DNA of 5,238 bases from Candidatus Uhrbacteria bacterium (GTDB lineage: Bacteria > Patescibacteriota > Patescibacteriia > UBA9934 > UBA11717), in the NCBI GenBank assembly GCA_003509895.1, contig DOMJ01000054.1:1-5238 (forward strand), given 5' to 3'. The translations under genes were made by a program, and so were the position numbers. The notes under the pieces were generated by a model, which worked only from the letters and a program-made list of their open reading frames with translations, was not told where the DNA came from and did no database searches. Of this stretch, positions 1 to 5,152 are shown piece by piece (the first letter of the stretch is position 1; the number at the start of each line of letters is the position of its first letter).

Positions 1-14
1 GTTAAGTTCTGTTT

Positions 15-91
15 TGGTGCCCCGGGCAGGACTCGAACCTGCAACCTTGAGGTTAGAACCCTCCTGCTCTATCCGGTTAAGCTACCGGGGC
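15..91 (-). tRNA. tRNA-Arg (anticodon TCT), CCA encoded
   Basis: A full cloverleaf reads on the minus strand. It has a 7-bp acceptor stem (GCCCCGG with CCGGGGC), a 4-bp D stem with GG in the loop, an anticodon loop GTTCTAA giving anticodon TCT for AGA/AGG codons, a T stem GCAGG/CCTGC with loop TTCGAGT, discriminator A and an encoded CCA at 15-17. Two small irregularities are visible: G at position 32, where a pyrimidine is usual, and a G27/A43 mismatch at the base of the anticodon stem. The remaining stems are intact, so I take it as functional. No terminator is seen in the 14 bases that remain downstream. Confidence 0.96.
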
Positions 92-122
92 GTGTGCTCA
101 CGACGTATCGCGAGGCTCATAA

Positions 123-149
123 AGTATAGCAAATCGGCTGGTTTGTCAA
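123..149 (-). promoter_or_regulatory. Promoter of tRNA-Arg
   Basis: On the minus strand a consensus -35 TTGACA (144-149) is followed after 15 bp by TATACT (123-128), preceded by TGC, which makes an extended -10. A second register, TACTTT with 17-bp spacing, overlaps it. The start point would fall near 115, about 25 bases before the tRNA. Confidence 0.7.
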
Positions 150-155
150 TGTGAG

Positions 156-173
156 TGAGTTACGTTAAACTCA
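156..173. promoter_or_regulatory. Operator-like dyad upstream of the slipin gene
   Basis: Perfect 6-bp arms, TGAGTT and AACTCA, flank a 6-base centre. The dyad lies between the divergent tRNA-Arg and slipin promoters and ends where the slipin -35 would begin. The position suits a regulator site, but no regulator is known and short arms like these can arise by chance. Confidence 0.25.
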
Positions 174-191
174 GTACAAGGAAACACTTAT

Positions 192-200
192 TGTCATAAT
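192..200 (+). promoter_or_regulatory. Extended -10 element of the slipin gene, leaderless start
   Basis: TGTCATAAT matches the extended -10 form TGn-TATAAT at five of six hexamer positions. Only 10 bases separate it from the ATG at 211, so transcription should begin within a few bases of the start codon. No recognisable -35 and no Shine-Dalgarno sequence are seen. Confidence 0.5.
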
Positions 201-210
201 TTCTCACCCT

Positions 211-957
211 ATGGGTTACTTTATTCCGGTGCTGATTTTTGTCGCATTTTTGTTGCTGATTTCTGTTAGACAGGTCAACCAGTACGAGCGTGGCGTTAAG
301 TTTAGGCTTGGAAAATTTATCTCTATCAAATCACCCGGTTGGCGGCTCGTGCTGCCGATTTTTGAACAGATGCAAAAGGTGGATATTCGCGTAAAAGTGG
401 TAGACGTGCCGGACCAAGAAGCGATTACGAAGGATAATATCTCTGCTCGTATTAACGCCGTTATCTACTACAAGGTGAAAGATGCGCAGAAGGCGGTGAT
501 TGAGGTTCAGGATTTCCGTTTTGCTGTGAGTCAATTAGCACAAACAACCATGCGTAACGTGGTTGGAGAAATGGAACTGGACGAATTATTGTCTAACCGA
601 GAGGCGGCAAGTAAAAAGATTAAAAACATTGTGGACGAGTTAACGGACCCATGGGGGATTGCCGTGGACAACGTGGAGTTGAAGGACGTTACGTTGCCGG
701 AGGATATGAAGCGTGTGATTGGAAAGCAGGCCGAGGCGGAGCGAGAGCGACGTTCTGTCGTGATTAAGGCGGAGGGAGAGGTGCAGGCGGCAGCAAACTT
801 GCAAAAGGCTGCAGAGATGTTGAGCGGATCACCGGGAGCAATGCATTTACGAACGTTGAGTACACTAAACGACATCTCATCAGACCAATCAAACACCGTG
901 ATCTTTGCCATCCCACTGGAGGTGTTGCGAGCACTTGAGGGCATGGGAAAAAAGTAG
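211..957 (+). CDS. Slipin / stomatin-like SPFH (band 7) membrane protein
   Basis: This 248-residue protein has the stomatin layout. One hydrophobic N-terminal segment (about residues 3-19) is followed by the family entry motif with YERGVKFRLGKF (25-36), then an SPFH/band 7 domain to about residue 175. Next comes an Ala/Glu/Arg/Lys-rich helical stretch (about 163-203) and a short hydrophobic C-terminal segment (about 229-242), which in stomatins helps oligomerisation. Slipins assemble into membrane-anchored rings or scaffolds and often work with an NfeD-type partner. No nfeD-like gene is adjacent here: the neighbours are a divergent tRNA and a convergent ABC exporter. Length is normal for the family. 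The ATG at 211 starts directly before the membrane segment and has no Shine-Dalgarno sequence, so translation is probably leaderless. The family call is firm; the cellular role is not known from sequence. Confidence 0.93.
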   Translation: MGYFIPVLIFVAFLLLISVRQVNQYERGVKFRLGKFISIKSPGWRLVLPIFEQMQKVDIRVKVVDVPDQEAITKDNISARINAVIYYKVKDAQKAVIEVQDFRFAVSQLAQTTMRNVVGEMELDELLSNREAASKKIKNIVDELTDPWGIAVDNVELKDVTLPEDMKRVIGKQAEAERERRSVVIKAEGEVQAAANLQKAAEMLSGSPGAMHLRTLSTLNDISSDQSNTVIFAIPLEVLRALEGMGKK

Positions 958-965
958 ATAAGAAC

Positions 966-999
966 AACACCCGGACCTAGTTGCCGGGTGTTTATTTTT
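966..999 (+). terminator. Intrinsic terminator after the slipin gene
   Basis: A 9-bp perfect stem (966-974 with 984-992, core ACACCCGG/CCGGGTGT) with a 9-base loop runs into TTTATTTTT. It ends the slipin transcript. It lies between convergent genes, but on the minus strand the tract after the stem is only loosely T-rich, so termination for the ABC gene is less certain. Confidence 0.85.
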
Positions 1000-1025
1000 G
1001 TTCAACGAATCGTGAGAACAAGATA

Positions 1026-2798
1026 TTATGACAAGTAACCGCCTGACTGTAACTTCCAAAGCCTCTCGTATAAGCCGCTCTCGTGCACAAGCTCGGCATG
1101 TGTACCAACGCTTGCGATTCTCCCCTTGTCTACAACGACAATTTGATCCGCAAGATAGACCGTGGATAGTCTGTGAGCAATAAGAACCGTCGTGCGCCCC
1201 TTCATGGCTTGCTTAAGCGTCTTTTGCAGTTTGTATTCCGTTTCACTATCAAGAGCGCTTGTGGATTCATCTAGGACCAGTATTGGCGTGTCGGCAAGAA
1301 AAATGCGCGCAAGAGAAATACGCTGACGTTCTCCCCCGCTCAATTTAACGCCACGCTCTCCAACCACACTGTCGTACCCTTTTGGAAGCCGAGAAATAAA
1401 CGTATGGGCTTGTGCTTTTTTACAAGCTGCCATTACGTCCTTTCGGGTGGCACTTGGTTTTGCAAATTGCACATTATGAAAAGCGGTGTCCTGGAAGAGG
1501 TAGGCTTCCTGGGTTACAACACCAATTTTAGACCGTAGAGACTGAAGGGTGTAATTGCGCACGTCAGAACCATCTATGTGTACAGAACCAAGAGTTGGAT
1601 CCACGGTACGATTGATGAGCTTTACAAGCGTGCTTTTTCCCGCTCCGCTTGGTCCAACTAATGCGCAACTACTTCCGGCTGGAATACGCAAAGACACATG
1701 ATTCAAGGTTGTGCGCGATTGATTTTGATACGTAAACGACACGTTGTTAAAGGAAAGTTCCCCGGTTACAGAACGTAGAGTGCGTGCCTTTGGTGATTCA
1801 ATAACGTCGTTTTGATCATTGTTGATGTTTTGAAGAAGTCGAATTTGAGAAAAGGCCTGCGTATATCGAGGTAGTGCATTTGCGATAGTAAACTGAATAG
1901 GACTCAACAAATAGCCCAACATACCAAGAAAGGTAATAAGAACTCCAAGGGTTAACGTGCCTTGTGACACAAAGTAGACCCCGGCGGAAAAGACCACAAT
2001 GCGAGAAAGAATCGTTGCCGTGTTGCCGGCACCGTCAAATATGGACCAGAAGGTGTTTAACTTTAGTTGCTTGTCTGTTACATCGTCGTGTCTGTTTTTA
2101 AATACGGATGCTTGTTTTTTTTCTTGAGCAAAGTCCTGAATGACACGCATATTTCCTATCGCCTCTCCCATAACGCGCGTTAGTTGTGACCAGCCCTGAG
2201 AGACCTTTTCCTGTTTTGGTTCAGCCTTCTTCCATGCATACAAACCCATAAAAAGGGCAATTGGTAAGCCAACCATTGCGATGACGGTTAGTCGCCAATC
2301 CATAAAAAATCCCAGAACAAGGACGGTTATAAAAGAAACGCCCGACGGAATTAAGTCGTCTAGTGTAATTTGCGGAATACTCCAAATGGCACGCCACGCG
2401 TCGTCTGTGATTTTTATAATTGAGCCTGTAGCGTGTTTTCCGTATCTCTGCTGGCTCCAGCCAAGAATGTTCTTAAAAATGGTGCTGGCAAACGCGCGGG
2501 AAACAACGTTGTTTGCAAGCCACATAATGTACTTGTTCAGAGCCCCAAAGATTTCCGTGAACAAAAAGAGTCCTACCCAAAGAAGAAGGTAAAAAGAAAC
2601 GTCCGCTACAAGCGTTGATGTGTCGTTATGAGTAAGGGCATTTACAACAATATCTACAATGCGACCATAAATGGCCGGTTCAAAAACGCGCAGAATGGCA
2701 AGAAGAACGGCAAAAAATGTAACAAAAACAAATCGCCCTCGTGCGGCAGCTAAAAACGGTAATGTAAAATTCCAAATACTCTGTTTTTCCTCCTCCAT
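1026..2798 (-). CDS. ABC exporter, fused membrane and ATPase domains (MsbA/BmrA-like half-transporter)
   Basis: At 590 residues this has the usual length and order of a type IV ABC exporter half. A six-helix membrane domain (about residues 18-315) has clear hydrophobic segments near 22-40, 66-84, 155-185 and 262-300. The nucleotide-binding domain (about 345-582) contains every key motif: Walker A GPSGAGKST (382-390), Q-loop Gln430, signature LSGGE (486-490), Walker B ILVLDE ending in catalytic Glu511, D-loop SALD (514-517) and switch His542. With a complete ATPase site it should work as a homodimer that drives substrate out of the membrane or cytoplasm. No partner half is adjacent, and the substrate (lipid, peptide or drug) cannot be read from sequence. 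The ATG at 2798 follows a TATAAT box by only 8 bases, with no upstream Shine-Dalgarno sequence. The GAG-GAG-GAA codons after the start resemble one but encode glutamates. Confidence 0.95.
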   Translation of the reverse strand: MEEEKQSIWNFTLPFLAAARGRFVFVTFFAVLLAILRVFEPAIYGRIVDIVVNALTHNDTSTLVADVSFYLLLWVGLFLFTEIFGALNKYIMWLANNVVSRAFASTIFKNILGWSQQRYGKHATGSIIKITDDAWRAIWSIPQITLDDLIPSGVSFITVLVLGFFMDWRLTVIAMVGLPIALFMGLYAWKKAEPKQEKVSQGWSQLTRVMGEAIGNMRVIQDFAQEKKQASVFKNRHDDVTDKQLKLNTFWSIFDGAGNTATILSRIVVFSAGVYFVSQGTLTLGVLITFLGMLGYLLSPIQFTIANALPRYTQAFSQIRLLQNINNDQNDVIESPKARTLRSVTGELSFNNVSFTYQNQSRTTLNHVSLRIPAGSSCALVGPSGAGKSTLVKLINRTVDPTLGSVHIDGSDVRNYTLQSLRSKIGVVTQEAYLFQDTAFHNVQFAKPSATRKDVMAACKKAQAHTFISRLPKGYDSVVGERGVKLSGGERQRISLARIFLADTPILVLDESTSALDSETEYKLQKTLKQAMKGRTTVLIAHRLSTVYLADQIVVVDKGRIASVGTHAELVHESGLYERLWKLQSGGYLS

Positions 2799-2806
2799 GT
2801 GTGATT

Positions 2807-2812
2807 ATTATA
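2807..2812 (-). promoter_or_regulatory. -10 element of the ABC exporter gene, leaderless start
   Basis: A consensus TATAAT on the minus strand ends 8 bases before the ATG at 2798, placing the expected start point at or next to the start codon. No good -35 is seen upstream, where the DNA is occupied by the tRNA-His terminator hairpin. Confidence 0.6.
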
Positions 2813-2818
2813 CACCAA

Positions 2819-2852
2819 GCAAAAACATCTTCCTTGCGGAAGACGCTTTTGC
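2819..2852 (-). terminator. Intrinsic terminator after tRNA-His
   Basis: On the minus strand an 8-bp stem with one G-T pair (2826-2833 with 2838-2845) is closed by a GCAA tetraloop and followed by TTTTT. After one A/C mismatch the pairing continues for six more base pairs out to 2819 and 2852. It starts immediately after the encoded CCA and separates the tRNA from the ABC exporter gene. Confidence 0.8.
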
Positions 2853-2928
2853 TGGGGCGGCCAACGGGAATCGAACCCGTAATAGAGGTACCACAAACCC
2901 CTGTGATAACCGTTTCACCATGGCCGCC
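2853..2928 (-). tRNA. tRNA-His (anticodon GTG), G-1 and CCA encoded
   Basis: The minus strand gives a complete cloverleaf. The acceptor stem GGCCA-type end pairs fully when the first G is taken as G-1 opposite C73, the hallmark of tRNA-His identity. The D stem is GTGA/TCAC with GG in the loop, the anticodon loop is TTGTGGT with anticodon GTG, the T stem is ACGGG/CCCGT with loop TTCGATT, and CCA is encoded at 2853-2855. Because G-1 is in the gene, the cell needs RNase P to keep it rather than a Thg1-type enzyme to add it. Confidence 0.97.
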
Positions 2929-2939
2929 ATGCACGCGAC

Positions 2940-2968
2940 ATCCTAACGTAATTCTCTAAATTGATCAA
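2940..2968 (-). promoter_or_regulatory. Promoter of tRNA-His
   Basis: TTGATC (2963-2968) and TAGGAT (2940-2945) are separated by exactly 17 bp on the minus strand, with the start point expected about 5 bases before the tRNA. The same TAGGAT -10 appears in the rpmB promoter. Confidence 0.7.
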
Positions 2969-2979
2969 GACCCTACTGT

Positions 2980-3010
2980 AAAAATGAGAGGCGCCCTATG
3001 GTGGACGCCT
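2980..3010 (-). terminator. Probable terminator after the 108-residue gene
   Basis: An 8-bp stem AGGCGTCC/GGGCGCCT with one G-T pair (2989-2996 with 3003-3010) and a 6-base loop begins 14 bases after the stop codon. TTTTT follows only after four unpaired bases, so it is weaker than the other terminators in the window. Confidence 0.55.
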
Positions 3011-3024
3011 ATGGAGTAGCCGCA

Positions 3025-3351
3025 TTATGCGGCAAAGAGAACCGTCGGAACCTGGGCCGGCAGGTGCACGCGGTACTCTACTAGCTTGTAGACAAGCACG
3101 AGGTAGTGCCCGTCCTCTATCTTCTGCAGGCGTATCGTCACTCTGCGCCTGTTGAGCGCAGAAGTCAGATCTTGGATCCCTAGGTACGCTACAGAGAACG
3201 CCGCCCAACGCACGGCAGTGCACGTGCCGTGCCGGAGGATGAACCCGATATGCAGTCCGTCCTCCCGCTTGCGGAGTTGAAGCTCCGCCGTTGTTCCATC
3301 ACTCAATCCCTCTACTTTCACGGGGAACCGTAACGTTGCCGAACGTGGCAT
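3025..3351 (-). CDS. Unrecognised 108-residue GC-rich small protein
   Basis: I do not recognise this protein. It is basic and appears rich in beta strands, with alternating hydrophobic residues in about 6-14, 22-39, 70-76 and 82-97. There is no signal peptide, membrane segment or cysteine cluster (a single Cys44). The motif LxKxEDG occurs twice, at 26-32 and 75-81, each time followed by hydrophobic residues, which suggests two related halves about 49 residues apart. The reading frame has the best ribosome binding site in the window, AGGAGG at 3356-3361, 4 bases before the ATG. The DNA is about 59% G+C over 3061-3300 by hand count, against about 40-45% in nearby genes. It lies between two terminators with its own possible promoter, so it is probably expressed alone. 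An acquired gene is a reasonable inference. The overlapping 75-residue frame in the same DNA looks like a shadow. Confidence 0.7.
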   Translation of the reverse strand: MPRSATLRFPVKVEGLSDGTTAELQLRKREDGLHIGFILRHGTCTAVRWAAFSVAYLGIQDLTSALNRRRVTIRLQKIEDGHYLVLVYKLVEYRVHLPAQVPTVLFAA

Positions 3352-3355
3352 AAGG

Positions 3356-3361
3356 CCTCCT
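3356..3361 (-). promoter_or_regulatory. Strong Shine-Dalgarno site of the 108-residue gene
   Basis: AGGAGG lies 4 bases before the ATG on the minus strand, a slightly short spacing. It fixes the start at 3351 and stands out because the recognisable protein genes in this window lack such a site. Confidence 0.75.
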
Positions 3362-3370
3362 TCTCCCTAT

Positions 3371-3399
3371 TTGGTACCACGCACACAGGCGATCGTCAA
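3371..3399 (-). promoter_or_regulatory. Possible promoter of the 108-residue gene
   Basis: TTGACG (3394-3399) lies 17 bp from TACCAA (3371-3376) on the minus strand. The -35 matches five of six consensus bases but the -10 only three. It begins directly after the T-tract of the preceding terminator, where a promoter would be needed. Confidence 0.4.
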
Positions 3400-3431
3400 C
3401 AAAAAAACCTCTCCACACCGGAAAGGTTTTT
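3400..3431 (-). terminator. Intrinsic terminator after the DksA-like gene
   Basis: A 12-bp stem with one G-T pair (3403-3414 with 3420-3431), a 5-base loop and a T-tract begin 12 bases after the stop codon at 3444. A-runs pair with T-runs on both sides, so it could also act in the other orientation. Confidence 0.88.
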
Positions 3432-3443
3432 GTTTACGTATTC

Positions 3444-3848
3444 TTACGGCTTAAATGCAGATTTTGCTGCGACGCTTGAGCTTGATGTTGGTCTGATGCG
3501 CAAACGGTCCTCGCTAATCTTTTCGTTTGTATATTTGCAAACCCCGTACGTCCCTTTGCTTATTCGATCAAGCGCGGAAATCACATCACGCAATTGATTT
3601 TCAAAATCCACTTTCAGATTTTGATTCACTACAAACTCTTCTATCTCATGAACGGCGTCTTCATCCTCGTCACCGTATTCGGGATACGTACCATCTACAT
3701 CCACCTCCTCCCCTTTTACAGGAGCGTGCGTACCCAAAATGCCGAGCTTTTTCTCTAGCTCTTCGCGTTCTGTTTCCAAGAGCGTTTTCATCTCGGCAAT
3801 AAAGTCTGCTGAGAAGAGATCTTTCGTGTTCAGTTTCTTGTCTGCCAT
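3444..3848 (-). CDS. TraR/DksA-family protein with a degenerate zinc site
   Basis: The 134-residue protein has the family plan. A first helix (about 14-38), an acidic linker with PEYGDEDED (56-64) and a second long helix (about 66-98) lead to the GTYG motif (99-102) that opens the C-terminal finger. Members bind in the RNA polymerase secondary channel and alter initiation, often with ppGpp. The usual four zinc cysteines should fall at 104, 107, 125 and 128. Here they are Cys, Thr, Ser and Ala, so a normal C4 zinc site cannot form. The flanking residues (Ile111, Arg115-Leu116, Pro120) still follow the family, so the domain is substituted rather than frameshifted. It may resemble cysteine-poor DksA variants that fold without zinc. 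The ATG at 3848 lies 8 bases after a TAAAAT box without a Shine-Dalgarno sequence. The gene follows rpmB after a terminator. Confidence 0.85.
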   Translation of the reverse strand: MADKKLNTKDLFSADFIAEMKTLLETEREELEKKLGILGTHAPVKGEEVDVDGTYPEYGDEDEDAVHEIEEFVVNQNLKVDFENQLRDVISALDRISKGTYGVCKYTNEKISEDRLRIRPTSSSSVAAKSAFKP

Positions 3849-3856
3849 AGGTGTCT

Positions 3857-3862
3857 ATTTTA
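3857..3862 (-). promoter_or_regulatory. -10 element of the DksA-like gene, leaderless start
   Basis: TAAAAT, one mismatch from TATAAT, ends 8 bases before the ATG at 3848, the same spacing as at the ABC exporter gene. No convincing -35 or Shine-Dalgarno sequence is present. Confidence 0.5.
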
Positions 3863-3938
3863 ATACGAACAAAGCGTACCGCATTTCCTTCACTTTGGCA
3901 ATGGTACAAGGTGATCAAAAAAACACGAGTTTATGAAC

Positions 3939-3970
3939 AAAAAAACCGCCCAACACGTGGGCAGGTTTTT
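3939..3970 (-). terminator. Intrinsic terminator after rpmB
   Basis: AAAACC-GCCC pairs with GGGC-GGTTTT (3942-3951 with 3959-3969) with one bulged base and a 7-base loop, then a run of seven T on the minus strand. It begins 1 base after the rpmB stop codon. Confidence 0.87.
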
Positions 3971-3971
3971 A

Positions 3972-4205
3972 TTACGCCTTCTTTATTTTTAGAAGATCGT
4001 AGATCTTCCCGGCGGCGTCCCACTTCTTGAGTGTCTTGAGTGTGGATGTTGCAATAAAGACCTTCTCTGTTCTACCCGTTGCTGGGTTGATGAGGTTTTT
4101 GAGTTGCAAGTTAGGCTTTTGGGTTCGGCGTGTGCGTCGTTTGGAGTGGCTCACGTTGTTTCCGGCCAATGGACGCTTTCCGGTAATTTGGCAAATTCGA
4201 GGCAT
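3972..4205 (-). CDS. rpmB: 50S ribosomal protein bL28
   Basis: This 77-residue protein is bL28 of the large ribosomal subunit, matching the usual length. It opens with the family signature MPRICQITGKRPLAGNN (1-17). A strongly basic stretch follows (20-27, SKRRTRRT), then the C-terminal part with FIATSTLKTLKKWD (about 50-63). The frame stays open for 28 more codons upstream to 4289, but that extension has no family counterpart, overlaps the upstream gene and would precede the promoter, so I place the start at 4205. There is no Shine-Dalgarno sequence in the short leader (about 16 bases). The gene is the last of a possible two-gene unit with the AP endonuclease, 47 bases upstream, and has its own good promoter and a tight terminator. 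Confidence 0.96.
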   Translation of the reverse strand: MPRICQITGKRPLAGNNVSHSKRRTRRTQKPNLQLKNLINPATGRTEKVFIATSTLKTLKKWDAAGKIYDLLKIKKA

Positions 4206-4227
4206 AGACTCTATTAAGTGTGGGCTG

Positions 4228-4256
4228 ATCCTACCTTGCGGAGAGAATCTTGTCAA
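4228..4256 (-). promoter_or_regulatory. Promoter of rpmB, overlapping the end of the upstream gene
   Basis: A consensus -35 TTGACA (4251-4256) and TAGGAT -10 (4228-4233) have an exact 17-bp spacer. The TGA inside TTGACA is the stop codon of the AP endonuclease. The start point would be near 4221, giving a leader of about 16 bases. Confidence 0.78.
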
Positions 4257-5065
4257 CTCTGAAGGTCTATTTCTATTTCTACGGGGCAATGATCCGATCC
4301 TAGCACGTTCTGGTAGATTGCGGCGCTGTGTAACTTGTTCTTTAGTGAGTTGCTAACAAAGATGTAGTCAATTCGCCAGCCGATATTACGCTCGCGTGCT
4401 TTTTGAAAATGGCTCCACCAGGTATAGGCTTCTGTTTTTTCCGGGTAAAAATGCCTAAATGAATCAATGAATCCGGCTTTGATTACCTTGTTAATCCCTT
4501 CTCGTTCTTTGTCTGTAAAACCGGCATTCTTGTGATTGTCTTTTGGACGTGCAAGATCGATCTCTTGGTGCGCGGCATTAAGATCTCCACAGAAAATGAC
4601 GGGCTTTTTTGTCTCAAGATTTTGGATCTGTTCCAGAAAGGCCGGATCCCAAAGCGTGTGTCGATATTGGAGGCGCGCTAAATCACGCTTTGAGTTAGGC
4701 GTGTAAACCGTGACAAGGTAAAACGTTTTAAACTCTAGGCATATAACACGACCTTCCTGAAGTGCGTTGCCAAATTCGTCTTGAAATTCGTTCGTACGTA
4801 CTCCGGGAAGATTAAAGACAATTGAGATCGGTTTTATTTTTGTAAAAATAGCTGTTCCGGCATACCCTTTTTTGTCTGCCGAGTTCCAAATCTCCTCGTA
4901 TTCGGGCAGGTCAATTTCTGCTTGACCTTCCTGTGCCTTTGTTTCTTGTAAACACAAAATATCGGGACGATGCTTGTCCATAAAAGAGAGAAAGGTGCCT
5001 TTACGCAGCACGGCTCGTAGTCCGTTTACGTTCCAAGAAATAATTTTGAGCGTTTGTTTTGGCAT
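4253..5065 (-). CDS. Exonuclease III-family AP endonuclease
   Basis: The 270-residue protein is a full-length Mg-dependent endonuclease/exonuclease/phosphatase-fold AP endonuclease. It cuts DNA 5' to abasic sites in base-excision repair. All catalytic motifs are present in order: SWNVNGLR (10-17), LQETK with metal ligand Glu41, GYAGTAIF (67-74), YTPNS with Tyr121, CGDLNAAH with Asp161 and Asn163, NAGFTDKERE (180-189), RIDY with Asp233, and GSDHCP with Asp258 and His259. The NAGFTDKERE block resembles the Bacillus ExoA and human APE1 branch more than E. coli Xth. It is cytosolic, with no targeting signal. The ATG at 5065 has no Shine-Dalgarno sequence; a TATACT box lies about 31 bases upstream. 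The stop codon is inside the rpmB -35 box, so read-through transcription into rpmB is likely. The function call is firm; whether to name it xth or exoA is not settled here. Confidence 0.96.
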   Translation of the reverse strand: MPKQTLKIISWNVNGLRAVLRKGTFLSFMDKHRPDILCLQETKAQEGQAEIDLPEYEEIWNSADKKGYAGTAIFTKIKPISIVFNLPGVRTNEFQDEFGNALQEGRVICLEFKTFYLVTVYTPNSKRDLARLQYRHTLWDPAFLEQIQNLETKKPVIFCGDLNAAHQEIDLARPKDNHKNAGFTDKEREGINKVIKAGFIDSFRHFYPEKTEAYTWWSHFQKARERNIGWRIDYIFVSNSLKNKLHSAAIYQNVLGSDHCPVEIEIDLQS

Positions 5066-5096
5066 AAGTATTGGGGATCAGATCAGAATTTGTATA

Positions 5097-5102
5097 AGTA
5101 TA
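5097..5102 (-). promoter_or_regulatory. Possible -10 element of the AP endonuclease gene
   Basis: TATACT on the minus strand would give a leader of about 25 bases without a Shine-Dalgarno sequence. A TTATAC overlaps it (5092-5097). No -35 match is seen at the proper distance. Confidence 0.35.
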
Positions 5103-5152
5103 TCGTGTGTGGTCTGTGGATAGGATCCGCTTCCAGCCTGTCGTAACCCGAG

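Noticed and set aside
531..944. A 137-residue minus-strand frame opposite the slipin gene
   Set aside because: It is antisense to a clear SPFH gene, Ser-rich and without family features; a shadow frame.
1026..2798. A degenerate half of a heterodimeric ABC exporter
   Set aside because: Walker A, signature, catalytic Glu511 and switch His542 are all intact, and no second half-transporter gene is adjacent.
2996..3223. A 75-residue minus-strand frame inside the GC-rich gene
   Set aside because: It overlaps the 108-residue frame, lacks a ribosome binding site and is rich in Arg, Pro and Cys in the way GC-rich shadow frames usually are.
2989..3431. An insertion element with terminal repeats around the GC-rich gene
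   Set aside because: No matching inverted or direct repeats are seen at the edges of the segment; the hairpins on each side are different terminators.
3444..3512. A frameshift as the cause of the missing zinc cysteines in the DksA-like protein
   Set aside because: The retained Ile, Arg-Leu and Pro positions continue in frame to the stop, and the other frames do not restore a C-x2-C pair.
4206..4289. A 28-residue N-terminal extension of bL28
   Set aside because: It has no counterpart in the family, overlaps the end of the AP endonuclease and would begin upstream of the rpmB promoter. The signature MPRICQITGKRP begins at 4205.
5115..5123. DnaA-box-like TGTGGATAG
   Set aside because: It is a single site one base off the consensus, with no cluster, AT-rich unwinding element or dnaA/rpmH neighbours, so it does not indicate an origin.
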